From the NCBI GenBank assembly GCA_958510875.1, contig OY294068.1, positions 158,632,388 to 158,696,387 on the forward strand: DNA of 64,000 bases, written 5' to 3'. Under the pieces are notes generated by a model, which made no database searches, had not been told where the DNA came from, and worked only from the letters and a program-made list of their open reading frames with translations. Below, piece after piece: positions 33,346-44,487 of this stretch. A program made the position numbers and the translations under genes. Position 1 is the first letter of the stretch. Every line of letters begins with the position of its first letter. This DNA comes from Endomychus coccineus. Taxonomy: Eukaryota > Arthropoda > Insecta > Coleoptera > Endomychidae.

Positions 33346-34470
33346 ATTGTTTATGCGATAGATTGATTTGTCGGTAAAGCTTGTGAGCGATACTTTTAAA
33401 TTGAAATAATCCCTATAATTTGACAGGCATTAATCTTGAATCATACAATTTAACGGTATAAGGTACACAATCATTCTAAACCTGGAGTTATGTATTTCAG
33501 TTAGTAAACCCAGCTTTTTTTATTTGTTTCTAGCTATCCGCAATATCCCAGATATTTTTATGAATCACTTTCATTTAGATTTGTGATAATTCTCCTGGAT
33601 AAATGAACTAAGGAAACACGAGAATGACATTCCGAATTTAATATTGAAAGCGATGCTTGAGAATACGAGAACGCAGGAAAATTTATATTGATTGTTATTA
33701 GATAGAAAATGAAGAGTATATTCAGCAAAGAGTCTGAAATGCTGAATCCTCCAGACAGATCAGGCATTGAGCAGGAAATATTCATGCTGAAAATAGGGTT
33801 AGTAAAGGAGGGACTCGTTGCCTTTAATCTTCTTGCCGGAAACCCTTTTTTAGTTATGTATCAAGCTCAGAGCTTGCTTGCTCTTTCCATGAGACGATTT
33901 ACATGTCTTAGAATTCTCAGGCCCTTCTTGTATCCATAGCGCCGCACAGTGTGTCGGAATAAAACATTTTAAGCCGCCGCAATCAATTTATTATACTACA
34001 TGATAACAAACTCAAAGTGTGCCGTAAATACTTTCCGAAGTCTGTTAGCAACATACTTTTATGTTTGCTTTTCAATCTTATATACGATTTACAATTTTAT
34101 CATATTCATTACAAATTATATTCTTTCAAGAGTTCTTTTTGTAATTTTTTTCTACATCACGAATGTACTGAGTTGTTTGCTATTGCATTGTAGTCCAATC
34201 AAAAGTGTGATCTAAATTTTCTGAAATTTGGTATCAGTGGGTTTTTTGGTCCGCCAAATCTTAGCAACAAACATTTTTTCTCGGACTGTGGTATTGAAAT
34301 AATGAGATGCCGCGATGTGTCTCGGTATAATTTCAACTGAAAGAAGGGCATTTCTGAAAAATTGGTTGAGAATTGCGTCGTTTTTCCTTCATATTCCTAT
34401 CTCGGTCCTCGTCCAAAGTCTCCAATTATATGTTTTCGTGATCGCTGAGTACTATTTTATGATTAAAACC
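33346..34470. other. No gene recognised
   Basis: Unassigned. A 76-residue plus frame at 33709-33939 has no known motif. 34000-34215 is AT-rich and encodes only hydrophobic low-complexity residues. Confidence 0.35.
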
Positions 34471-34479
34471 AGTGATGGT

Positions 34480-35690
34480 TAGCCGGAAAATTAAAAATCA
34501 TCAGATACAACACCTTAACTCTCAACCTGGAAAAAACGAAATACCTTCCGTTTTCCTCATACTCCAACGGATTACCAGGTATGGGCCCTTTGGAAATCGG
34601 GCTAGATTCACAAATCCCTGAAGCCGACTCGATCAAAGATTTGGGTATTGTAGTCGACAGACATCTCAAGTGGAACCTACAAATGAGAAATATAGTCAAT
34701 AAGCTAAGAGGTATGTTATATAGAACTAAATTTCTGAAAGATTACCTTGATATTAAACACCTCACAATATTATACTATGCACTTGTTCAATCACATTTGA
34801 CTTACGGTATTGTGGGCTGGGGTGGTGTGAATGACACGCACTTGGAAAACTTAAACGTAATCCAGAGATGGATTTTGAGGACTATATGTGGTAAACCACT
34901 CAGATTTTCTAATGATAAATTACATGCCGAATCGGGGATACTTGATGCTAGACAACTTTTCTGTGTAAACATATTGGTTAACATCAAGAAAAAAAAAATT
35001 ATCACCCACCCTGTCACAGCACAAGAAATAAGACCAAATCGCTAAGTGTACTTCGTTGCGTCAAAACAATAGGTCAACGCCATTGCGGTTTTCTTGCACC
35101 AAAACTCTATAGTTTGATGCCGGACGAGATCAGAAATTCGAATAGCATCAACCTATTCAAGAGCTACACAAAAAACTGGATTTTGAATTATGGAAGGAGC
35201 AGGCTGCATGATTTGGTTAATCAAAAGACGCATTGATGATAGTTACCTACATCAAGTTTCACCCAGCCGGCAAATGGTTTACTAAATTAAATTGTGTTCT
35301 TTAACCAAAACAGTGAAAAGTGTGCTGATCCTTATTATTGAATGCTGTGTGATGTGTTGTGATGGTTGTTGTGGGAATCGGGATGTGTCTGTTATATGCT
35401 TGTGTATAGGTGTATATGAGAGGACACGTTTACGCATATCACCTAATTTGCTATTTATATTTAAAGTTATTTCATCATAAATTATGTTCTTTCTTGTGGT
35501 TCACTTCTACTTATACCAATTATAAATAATAAGGTAAATTGAAATCACGTACAAGCGATAGTTCCCTCGGAACTAAAGATTCTGTGATATTCCCTGTTTA
35601 TTTGCATCATCTCAATTATACACTCTATTGTAATTTCTTTATCTTTATGTGAATAAACATATATTATTATTATATTATTATATCATTTCT
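34480..35690 (+). mobile_element. Non-LTR retrotransposon 3' part with microsatellite tail
   Basis: From 34480 the frame reads NTLTLNLEKTKYLPFSSYS and then LEIGLDSQIPEADSIKDLG, IVVDRHLKWNLQM, ALVQSHLTYGIVGWGGVND and LRTICGKPLRFSNDKLHAE. This is the thumb and C-terminal region of a LINE reverse transcriptase (N-x-L-x-LN-x-x-KT; KDLGIVVD; L-x-YGI-x-WG). After one frame change near 35040 it continues as LYSLMPDEIRNSNSINLFK to a stop near 35236. The catalytic YADD lies upstream and is missing. The 3' UTR ends in an ATT-type microsatellite (35657-35688) after AATAAACATA, typical of LINEs with simple-repeat tails. Confidence 0.78.
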
Positions 35691-35799
35691 CCAACTTTTA
35701 ATTCTCCTTAAGATTAAGGCTTTTCTTGATTTTCCGAAAAAATCTTGATGAGTAAAACTGATGTGAAACGCATTGGAACCATCACATGTGATCACGGCT

Positions 35800-36590
35800 G
35801 GATTTGTTGGGTGCAGGCTGGGCAGCTGCCCGGGGCCCCCATAAAGGAATTGCCCCCACACGTGAAAAATAATCCGCATTTAGAGGATTATTTTTATTTT
35901 CACAAATCAAATACTTTTTTATTCAAAATTCCACGCATAGGAAGCGACAACGGAATGTTCGACTAGCTTTACTCAATTATGGAGATGCTCCAGAGGCTGA
36001 ATGAAATGACACCATCTAAGAAGTTTTGAAGTCGAAATTTTATTCCTATTATCAATTCACTACCTCATTGAGTCAGAGGCTTTCCCCATATGAAGCCATT
36101 CATTCTAATTCTGGATTTCTACATCATGTGGAAAATTTGACTCCTAATGAAATTGAGCTCACTCACTAAAATTTGTAAGAATTCATAACAATGATTTGAA
36201 TGAGAACCTAGTTGTCGAACCATTACAATTTGTTGAATTCTTGAGTACATTTGAAGAGAAAATTGGCTTATCGGGCTTATTGAATATAAGCAAAGAACTT
36301 CAAATGTACTGACCGCTAAAAGAAAAGAAAGTGGATGGTGCGTTTCCAAATGTTGAGGTGACACTTCGTTTATATTTAGTCCTAATGCTAACTAACTGCA
36401 GTGGGGAGGGAACGTTTTCAAAGCTCAAGTTCATTAAAAATTGTCTTCCGTCTATGATGGGTTAAGAGAGTTAGAATCATCTTCCTCTAATGAGCAATGA
36501 ACACGAAGTCTTAAAGATATATCCGACATAATCAATGAATTTTCAATAGAAAAACCTACAAAAGGTCCAGGACTTTGATCACACTATCAC
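35800..36590 (+). mobile_element. hAT (TTF/MYM-type) remnant with large internal deletion
   Basis: 35800-35855 has the G/C-rich look of the 5' region of MYM-type hAT elements (GCTGCCCGGGGCCCCC). The 3' half encodes the dimerisation region with stops: DGAFPNVEVTLRLYLVLMLT, then NCSGEGTFSKLKFIKN and LPSMMG. The usual form is GERSFSKLKxIKN, so this is clearly related to the C-terminus also seen at 21.06-21.29 kb. Zinc finger and catalytic residues are missing. Confidence 0.6.
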
Positions 36591-37550
36591 CCATTTTACT
36601 GAACTTACTATATTCTTCTTTTTCATATTTTACTCTATATTCGTACAAATAACAAGCCAACCATTTGTTTTTTCTCGAATGGTAGGAGATAGGGCCTCAC
36701 ACGTGTTCTGGCTAAAGGCTTCCAAAGACCTAATTCTGGTCCTGCGTGTGATATATCAATGAGTGTAAAATGGAAAATACTTAAATACTGAATCTTGAGA
36801 ACGAATCGTTGGTTGATAAATCAGATATCAATAATAGAAAGCGTATGAAAAATTGTTTCACAGACGTATTTTCTATTTTGTTCCATCTGTGACGTTAAGA
36901 ATAGGAAAAAATAAAATGAGAAATCAAGAAATTCGGTTTCTTCCAAAATTACTTGGAAATCAAAAATGACATTGGAAATATTATACTTCGACATCAATGG
37001 CCTTTTGGGTACTCAACTTTTTCCCCATTTAACCAAAAATGTATCTATCACCGTTTCCCATCCTGGACATACTGTATATACGTTTCCGAAAGTTCCAAGT
37101 TTACAGTCTATCGTTTAAATGTAATCTTGATACGATTTGAAATATCTTGGATAAAGCTTCGATAACTGATAAGTTCTTCCATGCTGGAAAGTTTTTTTTC
37201 TTATACGTGGACATTTTTTAATGACGAGCCAACATGAATATGTCAACGATTCATTCGCTAGTGGCAGGTTTTAAGAGTTATAGAATGAAATCCAAATATC
37301 CAACAAATATTTGCAGATTTTCTTGACTTAATTTTTCAAAAAAAGAAAATTTACAATCGATTTGTTTCAGTTTCCGCCGAATTATCAATTTGGACCATTG
37401 AAATGATGTAACTCGATGAAGCACACGCTATTTTTTCGCTACAATCTAGAACTTTTTATCAATCTTTGAACTCTCGTTTATGAAAAATAAAAATTGAGGT
37501 GTAGTTTTTTGTAAATATTCATTTTCTGGCGAGACCTAGAAATAGAGAAA
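36591..37550. other. No gene recognised
   Basis: Unassigned AT-rich sequence. A 70-residue plus frame at 36953-37165 has no motif. Confidence 0.4.
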
Positions 37551-38732
37551 TAGTCCAGTCGATAAGCTGGGGAACTTTAAAAAAAAAAAGCAAAAGGTCG
37601 TATCAAGAAATCCTTCTTGCATAATGTTCTGTGGCCGATTTAAATCATTCGTAAGGGTTGAGCTAAGGGGAGACGGCCTCCCATTCACCCCTAAACGCTA
37701 AATTAACCCTATTTTCACCCTCTTTTTCAAGATAACTTCGAATTTGTAAGAAAATGGTCAGGCGATTTTTCCGAAAAATTCATTCAATGGGTTGAAAATC
37801 AGGGAAATTTCGTCATTTCCATACAAAATTGCTCATTTCCTCGCGATAATCGTTTTAAACATAAAAGATGTTGATGTCGATTTCGATCCAAAGTAGACCA
37901 AAACTAAGAAAATTTGAGGGAAACTGTGGAAAACCTGAAGAGAAAATCTTTCCACGTCATTTAAATTATCGTGTGATAAGTCGTCATAGGGGTTTTTCTG
38001 TTCGCTGATTACGATTTTGATAATTAAAAAATTTAGAAATATTATTTCCCGTAAAAACGAAGAAAATTTTTTTATGAATTTAATTTTTTTAATTGTAATT
38101 TTTTAAGTGTAGTGTTGATCAGTATTTGTGTTTTCGATGTGAATATTAGATCACAAAAATTAATAGTAATGTGAAAAAAATAATTGTTTGAAAACTCAGC
38201 AAAATCGAAGAAAATTACAAATTTCAATATTGTAGGTTTAAATAAACAGTCACAAGCTTGTATAAATTAAAACCAGGATGCTTGTATTTTTTTAATGTTC
38301 CTTCATTTCCCACATAATCCTTATGTTATTTTCAAACCTCCATAGCGACTTATCACACGATAATTTCAATGACGGAAAGATTTTCTGTCCAGGTTTCCAC
38401 AGTTTTCAGCAAATTTTCCGAGTTGTGGTCTACTTTGGATCGAAACGCTACAGCCAACACCTTCTATGTCTAAAACGATTAACGCGTGAGGATTCATGTT
38501 CAGCGACCCAAAAAACCTATTTTTTTTATGAATTCAAATTTATCTATAAACAGGGTGAAATAGGGTTAATTTAGCATTTAGGCGTGAATGAGAGGCCGTG
38601 TTCACTTAGCTTAACCCTTACGAATGATTCAAATCGGCCACACAACATTATGCAAAATCAATTTTCACGATACGACCTTTTGTTATTTTTTTAGAAAGTC
38701 GGCCAAAATCCCCAGCTTATCGACTAGATCAA
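37551..38732. repeat. Long inverted repeat 2
   Basis: Arms at 37551-37995 and 38333-38732 are inverted copies over about 400-440 bp. Shared landmarks, outside to inside, are AGTCGATAAGCTGGGG, AAAAGGTCGTATC, CATTCGTAAGGGTT, GCTAAATTAACCCTAT, CGATCCAAAGTAGACCA, GAAAATCTTTCC and AATTATCGTGTGATAAGTCG. The loop at 37996-38332 is AT-rich and non-coding. The identical outer tips suggest one foldback-type transposon with long inverted termini. I could not identify a target duplication. No protein-coding frame of note. Confidence 0.78.
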
Positions 38733-39864
38733 AAGTCGTTCAAAGCTTTAAGACCAGCGCTGTTGTATCGTAGTCTAGGCCGAGTTTAATTTTTGATAAT
38801 CATGCTAACAAATTGATAGCATTTTGTTAAGAAACTTCAATGAAAATATGAGCTATGGGGACCGATTGGGAATATAGTTTGAAAACCTTTTTAATCAAAC
38901 GAAATCATTGTCCCGATAGTAGTAATTGCCGTACATACAAGTTTGTTGAAATTGCTACCTTATTGGCCACCTCCAATCCCAATGTAATTAAACAGATAAC
39001 CGCTTTTAAAATGTAAATCGAGAGTAATGAAACGCAATATGCACAACAACATTCCGGCGATGGCTTATCCTGGAAAAGTCATTTATCTGAACGAATTCGA
39101 CCCGAACTAAACTGGTGGCGGCAGTGGTTCGTATGAATATAATATTTAAATGTCATTGGGGGCAGTAGAATCATACTGACACATTCAACCCCGATATCTG
39201 ATGTAACCACTTGCTCATTGTATGTCACGCAGGGTGGGGTCGGCCTGACTCACAGGACATGAATGAATCATGCGGCAGACAGAATTAAACAATGCCAGTC
39301 AGAAGCGGACTTCCGTAAACGGGGAGACTTCCTTGTGATTTATTATCGGATGAGAAGTTGATACAATTATCGAAAAGTCACCGTATCGTTTGTTGAAATT
39401 GGTTTTCTACTATCCTAGCGTTGATATGCGATATTGACCTCAAACTAGAGGTTTTGTGTAGAAACTCTAGATGTTGTGGACCGGAATAGGCGATGCCATT
39501 TGTGAAATATTTTAATATGTTCGTGGAAAAAATATACACCGATTAATTTTAGTTATTTTCTTATATATTACATTCCGCACTAAATGTAGTATAAAAGGAA
39601 GTATTGTAATCGGATTATCGCGGAAACGCTCGTTTTGAGTCGTTCTGAATCGATCTAGACTATTTTTGAGATAATGTCTGTGTGTAAAAAATTCAATTAT
39701 AATAAATTTTCACAAACTTCGTTTTTACTAATCTAAACGTGACCACCACACGGTGGCTTTGTCAAATAATGGTTTTATAAACTATGGTTTATTCCTTAAA
39801 TATTAGGTTGGAAATTGAGAAGGAGGATATGAGTGAGGTACGTGTACAGTAGGATAAGAATTAC
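38733..39864. other. No gene recognised; relatively GC-rich section at 39030-39340
   Basis: No coding frame or repeat recognised. 39030-39340 is less AT-rich than its neighbours and not obviously repetitive, so it may be unique host sequence. Confidence 0.35.
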
Positions 39865-40493
39865 TTACAATGAATTCAATAATGGAGAATTGGTGAAGAC
39901 TTTCTGATCATTTAAAAGGTTTTTTGTATTTTTAAACTTACTAATTTCAATTTTCTCTAAGTTGTTTAGAACTTTACGTTTAACTGACTTATGGAGAATC
40001 TCAAAATCATCTTTAATATGATGATCAGTTTCTTTGATATGGATTCCAACTTTAGAATCTCCTTTGTTCAAATTAACATGTACTTTAATTCTAGTTTTAA
40101 AAGATCTTCTTCCTTTCTGGCCTATATAGAATTTATCACAATCTTCACACTCTACCTTGCATACTCCTGATTCTTGATTTTTTCATTCTCACCTTTGTTG
40201 TTTTTAATATATTTGCTCATCGTCATTATTTGTTCTGAAAGATGTGGTAACATTGTGTTTTTTAAGTAAGTTATTGATCCATAATTATGAGTCTTAACTG
40301 TACTAGGGTAAACTAACTTCATTGCTTCATTATAATCTTTTTTCCCGAGTGAATCAATCATAATTATTTTGTTAAAGACGTTATTAGTTACGTTCTGTCT
40401 CATAATTGAAAATTCCTTATGATAATTCAATTCTGACATGGGGATAGTAACAAGTCTATGTATCAGCAGCCAAGTGTATTTTTGTACTGACAC
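39865..40493 (-). mobile_element. Penelope-like element C-terminus with GIY-YIG endonuclease
   Basis: The minus frame at 40152-40493 covers the linker (HLSEQIMTMSKYIK). After a frame change near 40160 the strand continues SGVCKVECEDCDKFYIGQ, KGRRSFKTRIKVHV, SKVGIHIKETDHHI and FEILHKSVKRKVLNNLEKIE. This is the GIY-YIG endonuclease of Penelope-like elements: the CxxCxKFYIGQTGR core, the catalytic Arg of RSFKTR, His of HIKETDH and Glu of LEKIE are all present. It supplies the part that the RT fragments at 23.4 and 25.5 kb lack, though orientation differs, so it is from another copy. The single frameshift and missing RT make it inactive. Confidence 0.82.
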
Positions 40494-40639
40494 CAGGTGT
40501 CAGTACAAAGCATAGAGTTATTATAGTTATTTACAAACCAAGGCAGGAAAGTGCCTCTTATCCTCCCGCTGATAGTTTGATGCCCGACAAGAAGCGAAGT
40601 GCATTGAAGTCCGAAGGAGGAAATGCACTTTACTCTAGA

Positions 40640-41661
40640 GTAGAGGTCTCCAAACTTATCAGCCTTAGGGCCATACTGTCTACTCCAGTAAGTTCCAAGG
40701 GCCAACACCGTTTCAATTTTCTCACTATTATCTAGAATTTCTAGACTAGTGGTCAAGTACTAGCTGAATTTGCTAGTTCAATTACTATTGTGTACTAACT
40801 GTACCTTAATGTTACGACTGCGACACTTGACGACACTTGGTGGTAACACGAGGAAATAGGTATTGGTAGTACCTTTTATCGCTAACAGATAGCGCTAGTA
40901 ACACTTTAGAAAGTGCAGTTAGAATTAGACATTCGCGAATAATCTCATTGTTCCGAGAAGGTGTATTCCACTCACTTCTAGATGGCAGTAATTGGAGGAC
41001 AAAAAACTAGCAGCGCGATCTCGAGGCGAAGGAAGCTAAACTGTAAACGTCACTCTTTAAAACGTGTTTGTGCGTGGAAAAGAAGCGGAAAGTAGACAGT
41101 GAATGCAGAACATTCAAAGATCAATGGAATTTTCAATATTTCATAATTGAGTCCAGTGAGAGAACACCATGTTTGATTTGCAAAGAAACCGCTCTCAAAG
41201 AATATAACATTAAACGTCATTATGAAACGAAACATTTTCAAAATTACCCAAAATATACAGGGAGTTAGCGGACAGGAACGTTTGAAGCTTTGAAACGCGG
41301 ATCGAAATCGCAGCAATTTTTGTTCATGAAACTCAATACTAAATAAGAGGCTGCAACTCATGCCAGCTTTCGTGTGGCTCTTGAACTTGTGAAACGTGGA
41401 AAACCATTCACCTATGGAGAAATGATCAAAGAATGCGTAATTGCATTAGCCAAAGAGATGTGCCCCGAAAAGGTAAATTTATTTAAAACTGTCAGTTTGT
41501 CAGCAAACACCGTGGCTCGGAGGGTAGAAGACATCGCATAGAATATATAATCTCAACTGTCTGACAAAAATGGACATCTTGAATGGTTCTCTCTGGCCTT
41601 GGATGAGACAACAGATGTGTCAAATACTGCTCAGTTGTTGATTTTTACTATTGAAATATGA
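40640..41661 (+). mobile_element. hAT element 5' part (BED-finger, Charlie/GTF2IRD2-like transposase)
   Basis: The left end near 40640 has a hAT-like terminus (TAGAGGTCTCCAAACTTATC). From 41068 the plus strand encodes MCVEKKRKVDSECRTF, then WNFQYFII and a BED-type zinc finger, PCLICKETALKEYNIKRHYE and TKHF (C-x2-C..H-x3-5-H). After a stop and shift it continues as KRGKPFTYGEMIKECV, SLSANTVARRVEDIA, SQLSDKNGHLEWFSLALDET and TDVSNTAQLL, which includes the first catalytic Asp region (ALDETTD). The protein then ends because the rest of the transposase is missing. This type has given rise to GTF2IRD2- and ZBED-like host genes in other animals. Confidence 0.78.
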
Positions 41662-41757
41662 AATTTGAAATCGGTCAGCATACATCACATAGACATTTAC
41701 GTATTTCAACGCGTTTCATCATTTCAATCATAAAAATTAACAATATAATCTTACAGG

Positions 41758-41918
41758 TTGTAACGTTACAAACCTATAGTTATTATTCTACGTTAATTTA
41801 CGATTGTAAGTAGTGCTGTTATCTACAAGTATAAGTGTTACAATAAACCATAACCAATCACCGAGCTATTCCTATTCCTACTCATAGCTACGGACTCTAA
41901 GGACCTGAACGCTACATG
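41758..41918 (+). mobile_element. Possible short LTR with adjoining primer-binding site
   Basis: The segment begins TGTAACGTTAC and ends GAACGCTACA, so it has TG..CA termini with a complementary TGTA/TACA pair. It contains an AATAAA polyadenylation signal at about 41842. Directly after it comes TGGCTATCCTGGCAGGAAG, starting with TGG as a tRNA primer-binding site would. No gag or pol follows, because the mariner element starts 108 bp later. A second LTR copy was not seen, so this is tentative. Confidence 0.35.
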
Positions 41919-42025
41919 GCTATCCTGGCAGGAAGTATGGTTTTAATGTTCACTACATGGTACTTTATGAACTAACTGTTCTAGGTGAATCTATTCAACT
42001 TAACTTCTTACTATCATCTACTATA

Positions 42026-43564
42026 CCGGGATATCAAAAATTATCTTGATCAAGGGTGGTTGTGGAATCTAAAACGTGTGTCTTACTTTACGTTTGAAAT
42101 AATTATATCACTGTCACACTGACATCATCATAACCTACAAATTTCATTCCTATTTATTTCAGTTGTAAAGCAGTAAACTACAAATTATGAAATAACGGTT
42201 TTAGTAACAAGAAAAACTATATTACAGTAATTGTTGGAAATGACCGCCGTTTTGTTCGATGCAGAAGTTAACGCGCATCCTCATGCTGTGAAAACCGTTT
42301 TCAGCATTTCTGGTGTTATGGTTGCACATTGCTGAACTATTCTTTGTTGAAGTTCTTGCAAATTATTTAACCGGAGTTGCGAAAATCTTGTTTTTTAAGT
42401 AAGGAAATATAGAATAGTCCATAATTGTCAAACAAGGTGATCTTGGAGGAAACTCAACTTCTGTATGCAAGCTTATCAGTCGGTCATCAAAAACTCGCGG
42501 AGAAAAGCAATATTTTCTCGTGTAGTATGTGCTGCTGCACCGTCATGCTGGAAATAACCGTACCGAAGTTCATCATCGGTTAGCACAAATTCAGTCGAAA
42601 AGTTGTGCCTGTACCTTTCTGCGTTGACGGTGAAATCGGAAAAAAATTGGCCCAATTATTCTTCTGCGAGAAAGTGCCATCCAAACACCGATTTTTGAGC
42701 ATGTAGTGGCGATTCAGTAAGAACATGAAGGTTATCATTACTCCACATTCGCATATTTTGAGAATTGATGTATCCCGAAAGGTGGAACCATGCTTGGTCA
42801 GAAAAAAAAGTTATGTCCAGAAGATCGTCATTCATTAAATTATTGACAAGCCAATGGCAGTAAGCAAGGTGTCTGGGGTGGTCTGCTGGCAGAAGAGCTT
42901 GATGTGCTTGCATCTTATATGAATGCATGTCCAAGTCTTTCTTTAAAATCTTCTGACATGTTCCATAAGAGAGTCCAAAATCCTGAGAAAGACGTTTCAG
43001 GTTTTGCAGGCTCCTCTTCCATACATTGACGAACGTCATTGACAACTTCTTCTGTACGAACTCTTGGTCTACCAGCACCTTTTTTATGAGTCACACAACC
43101 AGTTTCGCGAAACACATCAACATAATTTGTGAGGCACGCATAAAAATTTTCCGGTAATATTGCCACGTTTGGGAAGGGCTCTCGGAAATTGTCCAAACAC
43201 AAAAGTTGACTGTATTGCCAATTTCCATTAACTAGCGCAACCGTTCGAAAATAGGCTTCAATCATGAAAATTCCAAAAACTGGATTAGAAAATTTCAGCA
43301 CAATGAATCAACAGATTCTGACACAACAAAACATATTCAAAAATTTAAAGTAAGACACACGTTTTACATTCCACAACCACCCTTGACCAAGATAATTTTT
43401 AATTTGTAGTTCATTATTGTTTTACAACTGAAATAAATAGGTATGAAATTTGTAGGTTATTGATGATGTCGGTGTGACAGTGACATAATTATTTCAAACG
43501 TAAAGTAAGACACACGTTTCAGATTCCACAACCACCCTGAGCAAAATAATTTTCGATATGCCGG
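42026..43564 (-). mobile_element. rosa/DD41D-like mariner element with long inverted termini
   Basis: A 1539-bp element bounded by TA on both sides (42024-42025 and 43565-43566). Its ends are inverted copies over about 150 bp: CCGGGATATC on the left against CCGGCATATC read inward from the right, followed by AATTAT..GGGTGGTTGTGGAATCT and CGTGTGTCTTACTTTACGT in both. The right side carries an additional inner, direct copy of the outer terminal block (43338-43412), so the right end has been duplicated. The transposase is entered separately. Left flank is the LTR-like segment; the right flank is unassigned. Confidence 0.82.
42222..43301 (-). pseudogene. mariner transposase pseudogene (rosa/DD41D-like)
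   Basis: Minus-strand frames join into a nearly full-length Tc1/mariner DDE transposase broken by at least three frame changes and a stop. Visible in order: N-terminal helix-turn-helix region, linker RETGCVTHKKGAGRPRVR (GRPR motif), VKRLSQDFGLSYGTCQKILK-like second helix-turn-helix, ADHPRHLAYCHWL, ITFFSDQAWFHLSGYINSQN (first Asp), ESPLHAQKSVFGW, YGYFQHDGAAAHTT (second Asp) and FPPRSPCLTIMDY (third Asp). About 40 residues separate the last two Asp residues, close to the DD41D spacing of the rosa group. Ends FQQLL. All three catalytic Asp residues survive, but the frame does not. Confidence 0.8.
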
Positions 43565-43566
43565 TA

Positions 43567-44245
43567 CTAATCTAATATCAAGGGAGGAGCCTCGCTCCTC
43601 TAATAATAGTCCATGCTATAGTTCAACGGAGGTTGACCTACGGACTGGAATTGAAACTCATGTCATGCGCGGTTGGAACCTTGGCGACTTATCATTTGTT
43701 ATTCCACATAAAACAAATAACAAATATTTTGTATGTTTACATTTACTAAACATTATTATGACATGAGAAAATAGAATACTGTGAGTTATCTAACTTAGGA
43801 TGAATCTCTCCTGGATATAGCAGTACAATCATACATTTGTACAAGGCAATTTTTATTTTCTTGCCCTGCTCACATAAGTCACAAACATCAGGATGCATTG
43901 TTCCAAACTTTATAACCATTCCTTCTACTTGATTGGGGACTTTCTTAATACTTTCGTAGTTAAAATGCCATAATTCCATTTCATTTTTACCACATTCATA
44001 AAAATTCATAATATACAGTTGTTTTTACCAACTTTACAGCAGCCACTTTTCCGTTCTCTTCAATACCTTTACGTTCTCAAATCTATAAAAACCTAGAGCT
44101 AGGTGTCCTCCCTCACTCACTCACTAACTCACTGATGATAATGATGATATCATGCAGGGGCTTAAAATTTTGGATAGATGCGATTTTTCAAAATTCGTTG
44201 GCTATGGGTGTGAAGAAAGTAGTAATTCAATGATTTTTATAATTT
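43567..44245. other. No gene recognised; one open frame
   Basis: 43746-44009 (minus) is an 87-residue frame including HPDVCDLCEQGKKIKIALYK. Its composition is protein-like, but I do not recognise it. 44106-44155 is a CACT and GATGAT simple-repeat stretch. Confidence 0.35.
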
Positions 44246-44265
44246 CAGTGACAGCAATAGTATAT

Positions 44266-44393
44266 TACGTTACTAGTGTGGAAAGTGACCCATTTCACAT
44301 GAGTGGGAGAATGTTGTCGCTTGAGGCGCCAGCCGAGTGCCACAATCCCACTAGTGTGAAATGGCACTTTTCACACAAGTACAATGTACACTA
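44266..44393. repeat. Palindromic insert inside the left inverted repeat of the Crypton-type element
   Basis: About 36 bp at each side are inverted copies (ACTAGTGTGGAAAGTG..ATTTCACATGAGTGGGA against TCCCACTAGTGTGAAAT..CACTTTTCACACAAGT) around a GC-rich centre that includes GGCGCCAGC. It splits the left inverted block into two, while the right block is uninterrupted. Similar AGTGTGATAT..ACTTTTCA words at 45733-45815 suggest a related but altered unit near the right end. Confidence 0.6.
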
Positions 44394-44487
44394 TTTTTCT
44401 GACGACCACAGATTAATTGCAAGAAATATATATATATTTTCACATTATTTTGAGAATTTTACAAAGAATAGTAATAATTGAACAAGA

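Noticed and set aside
44152..44481. 109-residue plus frame
   Set aside because: It spans the inverted block and palindrome left of the Crypton-type gene; the apparent openness comes from repeated palindromic sequence.
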